DNA from: Azoarcus sp. Aa7
Lineage (GTDB): Bacteria; Pseudomonadota; Gammaproteobacteria; Burkholderiales; Rhodocyclaceae
DNA length: 64,000 bases
NCBI RefSeq assembly: GCF_014822185.1
Contig: NZ_QVLR01000041.1
Location: forward strand, 62,001 to 126,000
Direction of reading: 5' to 3'
The position numbers and the translations under genes are program-made. Shown here piece by piece: positions 18,549 through 26,688 of this stretch (within the stretch, counting starts at the first letter, position 1; every line of letters starts with the position of its first letter). The notes beneath the pieces are model-generated. The model worked only from the letters and a program-made list of their open reading frames with translations, did not search any database and was not told the DNA's origin.

Positions 18549-19754
18549 TCACTTTCCCTGTTTGCCTTCGGGCAGACCCAGCACCCGCTTGGCGATGACG
18601 TTCAATTGCACCTCGGACGAACCGCCAGCGATGGTCTGCGCGAAGCTCCCGAGCCACGCACGGGTCAGCGCGAGCTCGTTGCCGTCGAAGGCCTCGCCCT
18701 CCCAGCCGAGCGCGCGGTGACCCATCACGTCGAGTAGCACTTCGAGCTTGTCCTTCTCCTGCTCGGAATGGACGAGCTTCATGATCGCCATCACGCCCGA
18801 GACGTCCTGTCGGGCACGCATCTCCTCGCCCATGCGCTGGGCGGTGAGCGTGTACGCGTGCTCGTCCATCGCCATCGCCAGCGCGCGGGCGCGCAGCGCG
18901 ACTTCGGCGCTCGTCCCCGCGTCGGCGGGCGGCAGGTAGCGCGCGGCGACCGACAGCAGATCGACATGGTTCGGCAGGGCGAACTCGCCGAACTTCGACA
19001 TCGCGCGGCGTTCGTGCTGCAGCAGCGCCTTCGCCAGCGTCCAGCCGCCGTTCAACGGGCCGACGAGCTGGCGCTTGGGCACCTTCACGTTGTCGAAGAA
19101 GACCTGGCAGAAGGAGGATTTGCCGCTGATGAGATCGATCGGCCGCGCCTCGATGCCGGGCGATTTCATGTCCACGACCAACAGGCTGATGCCCTGTTGC
19201 TTTGGAACGTTCGGGTCGGTGCGCACCAGCATGTACATCCAGTCCGACTTGTCACCGTAGGACGTCCAGATCTTGGTGCCATTGACCACGAAGTGGTCGC
19301 CCGCGTCGACCGCCGAGGTCTTCAGGCTCGCGAGATCGGAGCCCGCATTGGGTTCCGAAAAGCCCTGGCACCAGCGAATTTTGCCACGCGCCATGGGCGT
19401 GATCAGTTCGCGCTTCTGCTCTTCGGTGCCGAATTCGAGCACCACCGGGCCCAGCATCCAGATGCCGAGGTTGATCTGGGGCGGACGGCAGTGCAGGCGG
19501 CGCATCTCGGATTCGAGCACCGCGTTCTGCTCCTGGCTCAGCCCCCCGCCGCCATATTCGGCCGGCCAGTCGGGGCAGAACCAGCCCTTGTCGCGCATGC
19601 GCTCGAACCACAGGCGCTGGTCTTCGGTCTTGAACTCGACCTTCCTGCCGCCCCACACCAGCTCGCCATCGGGCATCGGCGTGCGCATCGATGGGGGGCA
19701 GTTGGCTTCGAGCCAGGCCCGGGTTTCCCTGCGGAATTCGTCGATCGTCGTCAT
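18549..19754 (-). CDS. Acyl-CoA dehydrogenase
   Basis: A 401-residue acyl-CoA dehydrogenase. N-terminal TTIDEFRRETRAWLEANCP, then QGFSEPNAGSDLASLKTSA (the FAD/substrate strand), FVVNGTKIWTSYG, and the C-terminal GGSSEVQLNVIAKRVLGLP, where family members bind FAD of the partner subunit. The ATG at 19754 matches the usual N-terminus; the open frame extends upstream without similarity. It resembles the FadE17/FadE26-type subunits of actinobacterial steroid metabolism, but a specific name is not justified. The 173-bp gap upstream carries an unusual inverted-repeat element. Confidence 0.87.
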   Translation of the reverse strand: MTTIDEFRRETRAWLEANCPPSMRTPMPDGELVWGGRKVEFKTEDQRLWFERMRDKGWFCPDWPAEYGGGGLSQEQNAVLESEMRRLHCRPPQINLGIWMLGPVVLEFGTEEQKRELITPMARGKIRWCQGFSEPNAGSDLASLKTSAVDAGDHFVVNGTKIWTSYGDKSDWMYMLVRTDPNVPKQQGISLLVVDMKSPGIEARPIDLISGKSSFCQVFFDNVKVPKRQLVGPLNGGWTLAKALLQHERRAMSKFGEFALPNHVDLLSVAARYLPPADAGTSAEVALRARALAMAMDEHAYTLTAQRMGEEMRARQDVSGVMAIMKLVHSEQEKDKLEVLLDVMGHRALGWEGEAFDGNELALTRAWLGSFAQTIAGGSSEVQLNVIAKRVLGLPEGKQGK

Positions 19755-19791
19755 TCGCTGTCCCTGTCTTGCGTCACGCCATAGTGACATC

Positions 19792-19928
19792 AGAGCTTGT
19801 GAAAGAAATCGTCGCGAGCGGCCCGAGTTCGTTCCGAGAAGCGCAGCCGTACAAGGGGTACGGCGACGCATTTGCCAAACTCGACAGGGGCGAAATCGGG
19901 TTACGCAGTAGATTCATTCACAAGCTCT
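19792..19928. repeat. 137-bp element with 12-bp terminal inverted repeats and a central hairpin
   Basis: AGAGCTTGTGAA at 19792-19803 is exactly complementary to TTCACAAGCTCT at 19917-19928. In the middle, GCCGTAC (19846-19852) pairs with GTACGGC (19858-19864) across a 5-base loop. The right arm starts at the stop codon of the dehydrogenase gene. The layout suits a small MITE-like insertion or a structured RNA element between two operon genes. I see no open reading frame in it. Confidence 0.6.
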
Positions 19929-21097
19929 CAGCGCACCGTTCGGGGCATGCCCAGCCCGAACTGCGCGATCAGCTCACGCTGGATTTCGTTCGTACCGCCG
20001 CCGAAGGTCAATGTAACCGAGGCGCGCACTTCGTATTCGAGTTCGCCGAGCAGCGCCGCCGCAGCGGAACCTGCGCGCACGAGACCGCTCGCCCCGACGA
20101 TCTCGGACAACTTGCGCAGGACCTCGATCGCCGATTCGGAACCATAGACCTTGGTCGTCGAGGCCAGCGCGACATCCATGCGGTCGTGTTCGAGGTCCGC
20201 GGCGATGCGGAAATTGATCAGGCGCATCGCCTCCAGGCGCGCATAGCACTCGGCGAGCAGCGACCTCACCCACGGCTGGTCGGTCGCGCGACGCCCCTGC
20301 TCGTCCGGGTTCTTGGCCCACAGGTAAACGCGACGGAAGAGACCCGCGACCTTGTCCGACCACGAACCGAGGCCCAGCCGCTCATGGTTGAGCTGCGCGG
20401 TGATGAGCTTCCAGCCGCCGTGCAGCTCGCCCACCAGCATATCGGCCGGCACGCGCACGTTGTCATAGTAGGTGGCCGCGGTGGGGTTGCTGCAGGTCGG
20501 GATCACGGTGTGCGAGAAGCCCGGCAATTTCGTATCCAGGATCAGGATCGACACGCCCTTGTGGCGCGGACGATCCGAATCGGTGCGGGCGGCGAGCCAG
20601 ATGAAGTCCGCCGCCTCGGCGCCGGAAGTCCACAGCTTGTTGCCATTGACGACGAAGTGGTCGCCTTCGGGACGCGCGGTCGTCTTCAGCGCCGCGAGGT
20701 CGCTGCCGGCGCCCGGCTCGGAGTAGCCGATCGAAAACAGGATCTCGCCGGCAGCGATACCCTGCAGGAACTTCGCCTTCTGCGCGGCGCTGCCGTGCTC
20801 CATCAGCGCGGGGCCGACGGTGCTGATGGTGACGAAGGGCAGCGGCGCACCGGCGATGTTGGCTTCTTCGAAGAAGATCAGCTGCTCGGTCGCGGCGTAG
20901 CCCTGGCCGCCGTGTTCCTTCGGCCAGCCGACCGCGAGCCAGCCGTCGCGGCCCATCTTGCGGATGATGCTGCGGTACTCCTCGCCGCCTTCCTTGCCGC
21001 GCAGGCGCGCGCGCAGCTCGGGCGTCATGAGATCCTGGAAATAGTCGCGCACCCTTCGGCGCAGGGCGTGCTGTTCGGGCGTCAGGTCGACGAACAT
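19928..21097 (-). CDS. Acyl-CoA dehydrogenase, FadE29/ChsE1-like
   Basis: A 389-residue acyl-CoA dehydrogenase. The N-terminus FVDLTPEQHALRRRVRDYF, then GWPKEHGGQGY, FSIGYSEPGAGSDLAALKT, NGNKLWTSGAEAADFIWLAART and TQLNHERLGLG closely follow mycobacterial FadE29 (ChsE1) as I recall it. ChsE1 with ChsE2 forms an alpha2beta2 enzyme that dehydrogenates the 3-carbon steroid side chain CoA ester. The C-terminal FGGGTNEIQRELIAQFGLG is the FAD-contact region. The presence of a FadE28-like gene two genes upstream supports the same heteromer here. Confidence 0.85.
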   Translation of the reverse strand: MFVDLTPEQHALRRRVRDYFQDLMTPELRARLRGKEGGEEYRSIIRKMGRDGWLAVGWPKEHGGQGYAATEQLIFFEEANIAGAPLPFVTISTVGPALMEHGSAAQKAKFLQGIAAGEILFSIGYSEPGAGSDLAALKTTARPEGDHFVVNGNKLWTSGAEAADFIWLAARTDSDRPRHKGVSILILDTKLPGFSHTVIPTCSNPTAATYYDNVRVPADMLVGELHGGWKLITAQLNHERLGLGSWSDKVAGLFRRVYLWAKNPDEQGRRATDQPWVRSLLAECYARLEAMRLINFRIAADLEHDRMDVALASTTKVYGSESAIEVLRKLSEIVGASGLVRAGSAAAALLGELEYEVRASVTLTFGGGTNEIQRELIAQFGLGMPRTVR

Positions 21098-21112
21098 GGC
21101 GATGCTCCTCCC

Positions 21113-22291
21113 TTATGCCGTGCCGAGGATCAGGCCGCTGGTCGGCACGCCGGTGCCGGCGGTAACCAGCACGTTCTCGACGCCGCCCACCTGATTCACC
21201 GCAGTGCCGCGCACCTGGCGCACTGCCTCGGCGACGCCGTTCATGCCGTGGATGTAGGCTTCGCCCAGCTGGCCGCCGTGGGTATTGATCGGCAGCTTGC
21301 CGCCGCGCGCATGATGCCCGGCGCGGATAAAGTCCTTCGCTTCCCCGCGCTTGGCGAAGCCGAACTCCTCCAGTTGCGGCAGGACGAAGGGCGTGAAGTG
21401 ATCGTAGATCACCGCGGTCTGGATCGCGTCCGGACCGAGGCCGGACTGCGCGTACAGCTCCTTCGCGACCACCCCCATCTCCGGCAGGCCGGTGATGTCA
21501 TCGCGGAAGTAGGAGGTCATGATCTGCTGGCCCTCGGTGATGCCCTGGGCACCGGCCTTGATGATGACTGGCTTTTGCCGCAGATCGCGCGCGCGTTCGG
21601 CCGAGGTAATGACCATCGCCACCGCGCCGTCGGATTCCTGGCAGCAATCGAGGAGATGCAGCGGCTCGGCAATCCAGCGCGAGGCCTGGTGCTCTTCGAG
21701 CGTGATCGGCTTGCCGTAGAAGAAGGCTGCCGGGTTCGTTGCGGCGAAGTCGCGCACCGCGACCGCGATCCGGCCGAAGTCCTCCGAGGTCGCGCCGTAG
21801 GTGTGCATGTAGCGCTGCGCGAACATCGCCACCCACGCCGCGGGCGTATGGAAGCCATGTGGCATGTACCAGCCGTAGTTCACGTTCTCGAAGATCGGCG
21901 TCGAGGCGAAGCCGTAGCTGCCCGTGCCGAAACGGTACCAGGAGCGTTCGTTCATCGCGCGATAGACCACGACGACCTTCGCGACACCGGTGGCAACCGC
22001 CATGGCGGCGTGCATCACCGGCGCGCAGGCCGCGCCGCCGCCATGCGGAATCTGCGAGAAAAACTTGACGTTCTTGCAGCCCAGCAGGCGCGCGATCTCG
22101 TACTCGGGCACCTTGTCGACCGAGTACGAGCTGAAGCCTTCGACCTCCGAGGGATCGATCCCGGCATCCTTGAGCGCGGCCAGCGTCGCTTCCATGGCCA
22201 GCCGCAGTTCGGTGCGGCCGGAGTTCTTCGAGAATTCGGTCGCGCCCAAGCCGACGATGGCGGCGCGTCCGGAAAGAGACATGTTTGTCAT
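21113..22291 (-). CDS. Thiolase-fold lipid-transfer protein, Ltp2-like (steroid side-chain aldol-lyase type)
   Basis: A 392-residue thiolase-superfamily protein (AAIVGLGATEFSK at the N-terminus; PINTHGGQLGEAYIHGMNG near the C-terminus). It lacks the usual N-terminal nucleophilic Cys context of degradative thiolases and matches the SCP-x/Ltp2 group. In actinobacteria Ltp2 works with the DUF35 domain of ChsH2 as a retro-aldolase that removes the last side-chain carbons of sterols. Here a MaoC+DUF35 fusion lies in the same operon, as expected for that complex. Substrate here is inferred. Confidence 0.82.
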   Translation of the reverse strand: MTNMSLSGRAAIVGLGATEFSKNSGRTELRLAMEATLAALKDAGIDPSEVEGFSSYSVDKVPEYEIARLLGCKNVKFFSQIPHGGGAACAPVMHAAMAVATGVAKVVVVYRAMNERSWYRFGTGSYGFASTPIFENVNYGWYMPHGFHTPAAWVAMFAQRYMHTYGATSEDFGRIAVAVRDFAATNPAAFFYGKPITLEEHQASRWIAEPLHLLDCCQESDGAVAMVITSAERARDLRQKPVIIKAGAQGITEGQQIMTSYFRDDITGLPEMGVVAKELYAQSGLGPDAIQTAVIYDHFTPFVLPQLEEFGFAKRGEAKDFIRAGHHARGGKLPINTHGGQLGEAYIHGMNGVAEAVRQVRGTAVNQVGGVENVLVTAGTGVPTSGLILGTA

Positions 22292-22310
22292 GTGTGCCGT
22301 GCTCCGGATA

Positions 22311-22730
22311 TCAGGGCAGGACCACGCTGACCGTGCCGGTCACGTGGTTTCCCATCGAGTTCTTGCCCTTCAGCGTCACCTCCACGCTGCGCCTGTCGGC
22401 GTCGCAGGCGCTCACTTCGCCCGAGAAGGTCATCGTGTCGCCGGGGTAGTTCGGCGCACCGAGCTTGATCTTCAGTGATCCGAAGCGGGCGCCGGGGCCG
22501 GCCCATTCCTCGACGAAACGCTGCACCAGCCCACTGGTCGTCAGGATGTTCATGAAGATGTGCGGCGAACCCAGCTTGCGCGCGGCCTCTGCGTCGTGGT
22601 GGCCGGGAAAGTAGTCGCGCGTGGCGATCGCGCCGCCTGCGATCAGCGGCACGGTGATGGGGATCGCCAGCTCCGGCAGGGCCTCGCCGGCGCGCACTTC
22701 GTCAAAGCGTCTGGTGTTCTTCGAGGTCAT
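22311..22730 (-). CDS. MaoC-like hydratase, ChsH1-like
   Basis: A 139-residue single hot-dog-fold protein (ITVPLIAGGAIATRDYFPGHHD, then SPHIFMNILTTSGLVQRFVEEW). It resembles ChsH1, which together with the MaoC domain of ChsH2 hydrates the enoyl-CoA of the steroid side chain. The start ATG lies 28 bp inside the end of the preceding dehydrogenase gene, showing tight coupling. A lone hot-dog of this length normally needs a partner subunit, and the ChsH2-like gene two genes upstream supplies it. Confidence 0.82.
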   Translation of the reverse strand: MTSKNTRRFDEVRAGEALPELAIPITVPLIAGGAIATRDYFPGHHDAEAARKLGSPHIFMNILTTSGLVQRFVEEWAGPGARFGSLKIKLGAPNYPGDTMTFSGEVSACDADRRSVEVTLKGKNSMGNHVTGTVSVVLP

Positions 22731-23835
22731 ATTTCCATCCCAGCGTGTCGTTGTTTGCGAGCCAGTCTCCCAGGCGCGCGAGGTTCGCGGCCGCGCCGCC
22801 GAGCGTGATGCCCAGCGCGCGGCTCCAGTACAGGTAACGGTGGATCGGGTAGGTCAGATCGACGCCGATGCCCCCATGCACGTGCTGCGCCTTGTGGCCG
22901 ACGATGTGGCCGGCCTCGCACGCGAGGTACTTCGTCGCGAGCGCCTCGGCCTGCGCGGGCAGGCCGGTGTCGAGGCGGTAGCAGAGCTGCCACAGCGACG
23001 AGCGCAGCGCTTCGAGCGCGATGTAGGCGTCGGCCATGCTCATCTGCACGGCCTGGAAGCTGCCGATCGTGCGTTCGAACTGCTGGCGTTCCGAGACGTA
23101 GGCGACGGTGCGGCGGATCTGCTCGCTGCTCACGCCCAGTTGCAGGGCGGCCAGCGCGGCGATCGCCCGCGGTTCGAGCCATTCCAGCGCAGCCGGTGGA
23201 AGCAGAGCCCCGGCGGGGACGGCGACGTTGTCGAAGCGCAGGTCGGCGACCGCCTCACCGTGCGTCGATACCCCAGCCGTCTTTGTGATGCCGTCGGCGC
23301 GCAGATCCACCAACACCAGGCGCTGCCCGTCGGGGAACTTCGCGACAATCAATCCGCGGCAGCAATCCGCGCCGAGCGGCAATGCCGCGACGGTTCCGTC
23401 AAGCCTCCAGCCGCGGTCCGCCTCCGTCGCCGTCACTGCAACGCCATGCGCGCTCGCAAGGTCGTCGAGCGCCAGCGTCACCAACATGCGGCTCTCGGCG
23501 GCCGCCTTCACGACCTCCGCGCAGGCATCGCCGCCGAAGCGCGCGAGCGTCGCCGCGGCAAGCTGATGGCGCCACAGCGGCACCTGACCCAGCGCACGGC
23601 CCTGCGCCTCGAGCACGAGCATCAATTCGGTCATGCCGAGCGCGCTACCGCCCGCGTCCTCCGGTAGGGCCAGCGCATGCAGGCCGGTCTCGACGCACTT
23701 TCCCCACAGATCTTCCATGAAGGGCTTGCCGCCGGCGTCGAAGGCGCGCAGGCGATCGTCCGTGCAATGGTCGGCGAACAGGCTCCCCGCCATCTCGGCG
23801 ATGGCGCGCTGGTCTTCGCTGAATTCGAAATCCAT
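22702..23835 (-). CDS. Acyl-CoA dehydrogenase, FadE28/ChsE2-like
   Basis: A 377-residue acyl-CoA dehydrogenase-like protein beginning MDFEFSEDQRAIAEMAGSLF. The middle domain is degraded compared with active homomeric enzymes, and the C-terminus has HVHGGIGVDLTYPIHRYLYW. In actinobacteria FadE28 (ChsE2) is the partner of FadE29 and the pair shares FAD sites. Gene order here (ChsH2-like, FadE28-like, ChsH1-like, Ltp2-like, FadE29-like) uses the same parts as the igr operon. The start at 23835 fits the family N-terminus. Confidence 0.82.
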   Translation of the reverse strand: MDFEFSEDQRAIAEMAGSLFADHCTDDRLRAFDAGGKPFMEDLWGKCVETGLHALALPEDAGGSALGMTELMLVLEAQGRALGQVPLWRHQLAAATLARFGGDACAEVVKAAAESRMLVTLALDDLASAHGVAVTATEADRGWRLDGTVAALPLGADCCRGLIVAKFPDGQRLVLVDLRADGITKTAGVSTHGEAVADLRFDNVAVPAGALLPPAALEWLEPRAIAALAALQLGVSSEQIRRTVAYVSERQQFERTIGSFQAVQMSMADAYIALEALRSSLWQLCYRLDTGLPAQAEALATKYLACEAGHIVGHKAQHVHGGIGVDLTYPIHRYLYWSRALGITLGGAAANLARLGDWLANNDTLGWKYDLEEHQTL

Positions 23836-23846
23836 GTCCCCTCCCC

Positions 23847-24860
23847 TTACGGCGCCACGGGGCGGAAGAGCGGCAGCGTCAGTTCGCCGTCGTCGAAGGA
23901 CTGGAACTCGACCTGCACCCGCTGCCCGATCGCGATCTCGTTGCGCTTGACACCGACGAGGCCGGCGATCAGGCGCACGCCTTCGTCGAGCTCGATCAGA
24001 CCGACCGGATTCGGATAGTCGAAGGGCGGCACCTCGGGGTAGTGCATGACGACGAAGGAGTAGATGCTGCCCTGGCCGGCGGATTCGACGGTGTCCCACT
24101 CGAAGGAGTGACACTTCGTGCACACCGGGCCGGGCGGGTGGCGCAGCGTGCCGCAGCACTTGCAACGCTGGATCAGCAGCTTGCCGGCGGCCGCCCCCTC
24201 CCAGAAGAAGCGCGTGTCGTCGCTCATGCCGGGCTTGGGCCGCTTGATTTTCGGCGCCGCCGGCGCGGCATCCGCTTCAGGCGTGGCGGCAGGCTGTGCA
24301 TTGGCAGGCCGGAACTTGAACACGCGGAACAGCAACTCGCCGACCCTTTCGTCACCTCCACCCTCGTCGCCGCCCGGCTTCTCGCTGAAGAAGCTCATGA
24401 TCAGCGTGACGAAGTAGCCCGTGCCGAGCGCGGTCGTCTTCTGCTCACCCACCGAATCGAGCCGCGTCGTGTAGTACAGCTTCTCGCCGACCTTCACGTA
24501 GCGTTCGAAGGTGAGGTCCGAATTGACCGCCACCACCGACTGGTAGCCCTGCCCCTCCATCAGGCGCAGGACCTCGTAGGGGTTCTCGTCCGTCGAGCCC
24601 GGCGGGTAGTTGTTGGGATGCAGGCCTTCGAGGCACCACGCCTGCAGCATCGCGGGCGGCGCCACGATCGCGCCGTACTCGGTCGTCGCGGCGTAGGCGG
24701 CATCGGTGTAGAGCGGGTTCTCGACGCCCATGATCTCGCACCACTGACGGATCATCGGCGCATTGACTTCGTCCCAGGCATAGACGCGGCCGTACTCGCG
24801 CCCCACCATCGCCCGCACTTCGGTCATCCAGTCCTGTTCGGCCAATTTCGTCTCCAGCAT
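23847..24860 (-). CDS. MaoC-like N-terminal / DUF35 Zn-ribbon-OB-fold fusion, ChsH2-like
   Basis: A 337-residue two-domain protein. Residues 1 to about 165 are a hot-dog MaoC/FAS1-type dehydratase domain (REYGRVYAWDEVNAPMI, ATTEYGAIVAPPAMLQAW). A Pro/Ala linker follows, then a DUF35 domain: a rubredoxin-like zinc ribbon with C-x2-C and C-x2-C (CKCCG...CTKC) and an OB fold. ChsH2 of Mycobacterium has this exact plan. Its first domain pairs with ChsH1 in hydration and its DUF35 part pairs with Ltp2 in retro-aldol cleavage. Start at 24860 chosen by domain start; upstream in-frame sequence is non-homologous. Confidence 0.87.
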   Translation of the reverse strand: MLETKLAEQDWMTEVRAMVGREYGRVYAWDEVNAPMIRQWCEIMGVENPLYTDAAYAATTEYGAIVAPPAMLQAWCLEGLHPNNYPPGSTDENPYEVLRLMEGQGYQSVVAVNSDLTFERYVKVGEKLYYTTRLDSVGEQKTTALGTGYFVTLIMSFFSEKPGGDEGGGDERVGELLFRVFKFRPANAQPAATPEADAAPAAPKIKRPKPGMSDDTRFFWEGAAAGKLLIQRCKCCGTLRHPPGPVCTKCHSFEWDTVESAGQGSIYSFVVMHYPEVPPFDYPNPVGLIELDEGVRLIAGLVGVKRNEIAIGQRVQVEFQSFDDGELTLPLFRPVAP

Positions 24861-24880
24861 CTTAGGGTTGTTCGCTTCAC

Positions 24881-25663
24881 TCAATCGTGCGCGGTGGCGG
24901 CGGCCAGGAAGGCCGGCCGCTCCCCGCCGCCATTGAGCAGGAGGTTGCAGCCGCTGGCATACGCAGCCAGCGGCGAGGCGATGTACACGCAGGCATTGCC
25001 GATATCCTCGGGAGAGGCCAGACGCCCGGCGGGGATGGTCGCCCCCACCGCCGCAATGCCGGCTTCGTCGCCGTAATGCAGGTGCGACTGCTCGGTCTGC
25101 ACGAGGCCAGGGCTGACCGCAACGACGCGCACCTTGGGCGCCCACTCCACCGCCAGCGACTGCGCCAGCGACAGCACCGCCGCCTTCGCGGCACCGTAGG
25201 CCGCCGTACCGGGCGAGGCGCGCAGCGCGCTGATGCTGCCGATGAACACGATCACGCCGCCGCCGTCCTGCTCCTGCATCATCGCGTTGGCAAGCTGCGC
25301 AACGTTGAGCGGGGCGATCAGGTTCAGGCGGATGATCCCTTCGTGGAAGCGCGGCGACGCCTTGTCGGCGAGCGCGAAGGGCGCCCCGCCCGCGTTGTTC
25401 ACGAGCACGTCGAGGCGGCCGTGGCGCTCGCGGATCGCCGCGAACAGGGCCTGCAGCGACTCGTAATCGCGCACGTCGGCGGCGATGAACTCCGCCTGCG
25501 CCGTTCCCACCGCGGGCAGCGCCTCCGGCTCGTTGCGCCCGCACACGATGACGCGCGCGCCGGCGGCGAGGAAGCTGCGCGCGATGCCGAGACCCACGCC
25601 TCTCGCGCCTCCCGTCACCAGAACCACCTTGCCCTCGAAATCGAGGCCTGTCCCGATTGCCAC
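24881..25663 (-). CDS. Short-chain dehydrogenase/reductase
   Basis: A 260-residue SDR with VTGGARGVGLGIARSF near residue 15, NNAGGAPF, a Ser in FIGSISALRAS and YGAAKAAVLSLAQSL (Y-x-x-x-K). The start is GTG at 25663, preceded by AGGAG at the right distance; an in-frame ATG at 25774 would add a non-homologous 37-residue tail that crosses the operator site. It is the first gene of the leftward igr-like operon. Likely job: oxidation of a beta-hydroxyacyl-CoA or ring hydroxyl in the pathway. Confidence 0.83.
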   Translation of the reverse strand: MAIGTGLDFEGKVVLVTGGARGVGLGIARSFLAAGARVIVCGRNEPEALPAVGTAQAEFIAADVRDYESLQALFAAIRERHGRLDVLVNNAGGAPFALADKASPRFHEGIIRLNLIAPLNVAQLANAMMQEQDGGGVIVFIGSISALRASPGTAAYGAAKAAVLSLAQSLAVEWAPKVRVVAVSPGLVQTEQSHLHYGDEAGIAAVGATIPAGRLASPEDIGNACVYIASPLAAYASGCNLLLNGGGERPAFLAAATAHD

Positions 25664-25721
25664 TGCGATCTCCTGATTGCTGCCTTGGTCGCAATTTAAG
25701 CAAGCGGTGAAAAGCCCTACG

Positions 25722-25737
25722 TCGTCTGAACGGACGA
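25722..25737. promoter_or_regulatory. Second copy of the 16-bp operator-like palindrome
   Basis: TCGTCTGAACGGACGA matches the perfect palindrome at 2247-2262 in 14 of 16 bases. It lies in the 155-bp gap between the leftward igr-like operon (start 25663) and the rightward enoyl-CoA hydratase gene (start 25819), so one bound dimer could control both. Confidence 0.55.
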
Positions 25738-25818
25738 TGAGGCAGGCCCGACCGGACCGAATAATCGGCTCCACCCCAATCTGAACCTGCGCGCCGAGCG
25801 CGCACGCGCGAGGAATTC

Positions 25819-26604
25819 ATGACCGAAAACAGTGCCCCGCCCGTCCTGCTCGACAGGCCCGAAGACGGCATCGCCGTGCTGCGCCTCAATCGGCCGCAGG
25901 CGGCCAACGCCTTGAGCCTCGAACTGCAGGCCCTGCTCGCCCAACACTTCATCGATCTCGCCGCGGATGAGAGAGTGCGTTGCATCGTGGTCACCGGGGG
26001 TGACACCGTTTTCGCGGCCGGGGGCGACATCACGAGCATGGCCGGCGTCGGCCCCATCGAGATCACGAAGCGCCACACCGAGCGCGTCTGGGGGCCGATC
26101 CAGCACTGCCCCAAGCCGGTCATCGCCGCGGTGTGCGGCTATGCGTACGGCGGCGGCTGCGAACTGGCGATGCTCGCCGACATCATCGTCGCCGGCGAGG
26201 GCGCACGCTTCTGTCAGCCGGAGATCCGCATCGGCATCATGCCCGGCATCGGAGGCACCCAGCGCCTCGTGCGAGCGGTCGGCAAGGTGAAGGCGATGCG
26301 CATGGCGCTCACCGGGAAACCGATCACCGCACGGGAAGCCTGGACCGCCGGCCTCGTCAGCGACCTCGTTCCCGACGATCAGGTCCTCGACACCGCGCTC
26401 GAACTCGCACGCGCGGTCGCCGCGATGCCGCCGCTCGCGGCCGAACAGATCAAGGAATGCATCCTCCTCGGCATGGATGCACCGCTCGAAACCGCGCTCG
26501 CGCTAGAACGCCGCGCCAACGCGGTGCTGTTCGCGTCGCGCGACCAGAAGGAAGGGATGCAGGCGTTCATCGAGAAGCGACCGCCGAAATTCGAGGGGCG
26601 CTGA
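25819..26604 (+). CDS. Enoyl-CoA hydratase/isomerase family protein
   Basis: A 261-residue crotonase. FAAGGDITSM is the oxyanion-hole strand, YGGGCELAM carries the first catalytic Glu, and CQPEIRIGIMPGIGGTQRL the second, so a true hydratase activity is possible. The C-terminal helices (KEGMQAFIEKRPPKFEGR) are of typical length. It is transcribed away from the igr-like operon from a shared promoter region and runs into the oppositely oriented CoA-ligase gene. It likely hydrates an enoyl-CoA of the same pathway. Confidence 0.9.
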   Translation: MTENSAPPVLLDRPEDGIAVLRLNRPQAANALSLELQALLAQHFIDLAADERVRCIVVTGGDTVFAAGGDITSMAGVGPIEITKRHTERVWGPIQHCPKPVIAAVCGYAYGGGCELAMLADIIVAGEGARFCQPEIRIGIMPGIGGTQRLVRAVGKVKAMRMALTGKPITAREAWTAGLVSDLVPDDQVLDTALELARAVAAMPPLAAEQIKECILLGMDAPLETALALERRANAVLFASRDQKEGMQAFIEKRPPKFEGR

Positions 26605-26688
26605 GGCGGCAAGGCCGGCGCCGTGTTGCCGGCTTCAGTCCACCGCAGGGACCATCATTGGCACCCCGCGATTTCCCACGCCGTACGA

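Noticed and set aside
19691-22330. An 879-codon plus-strand frame opposite the dehydrogenase and Ltp2-like genes
   Set aside because: Arg/His/Ala-rich shadow without recognisable motifs; real genes lie on the other strand.
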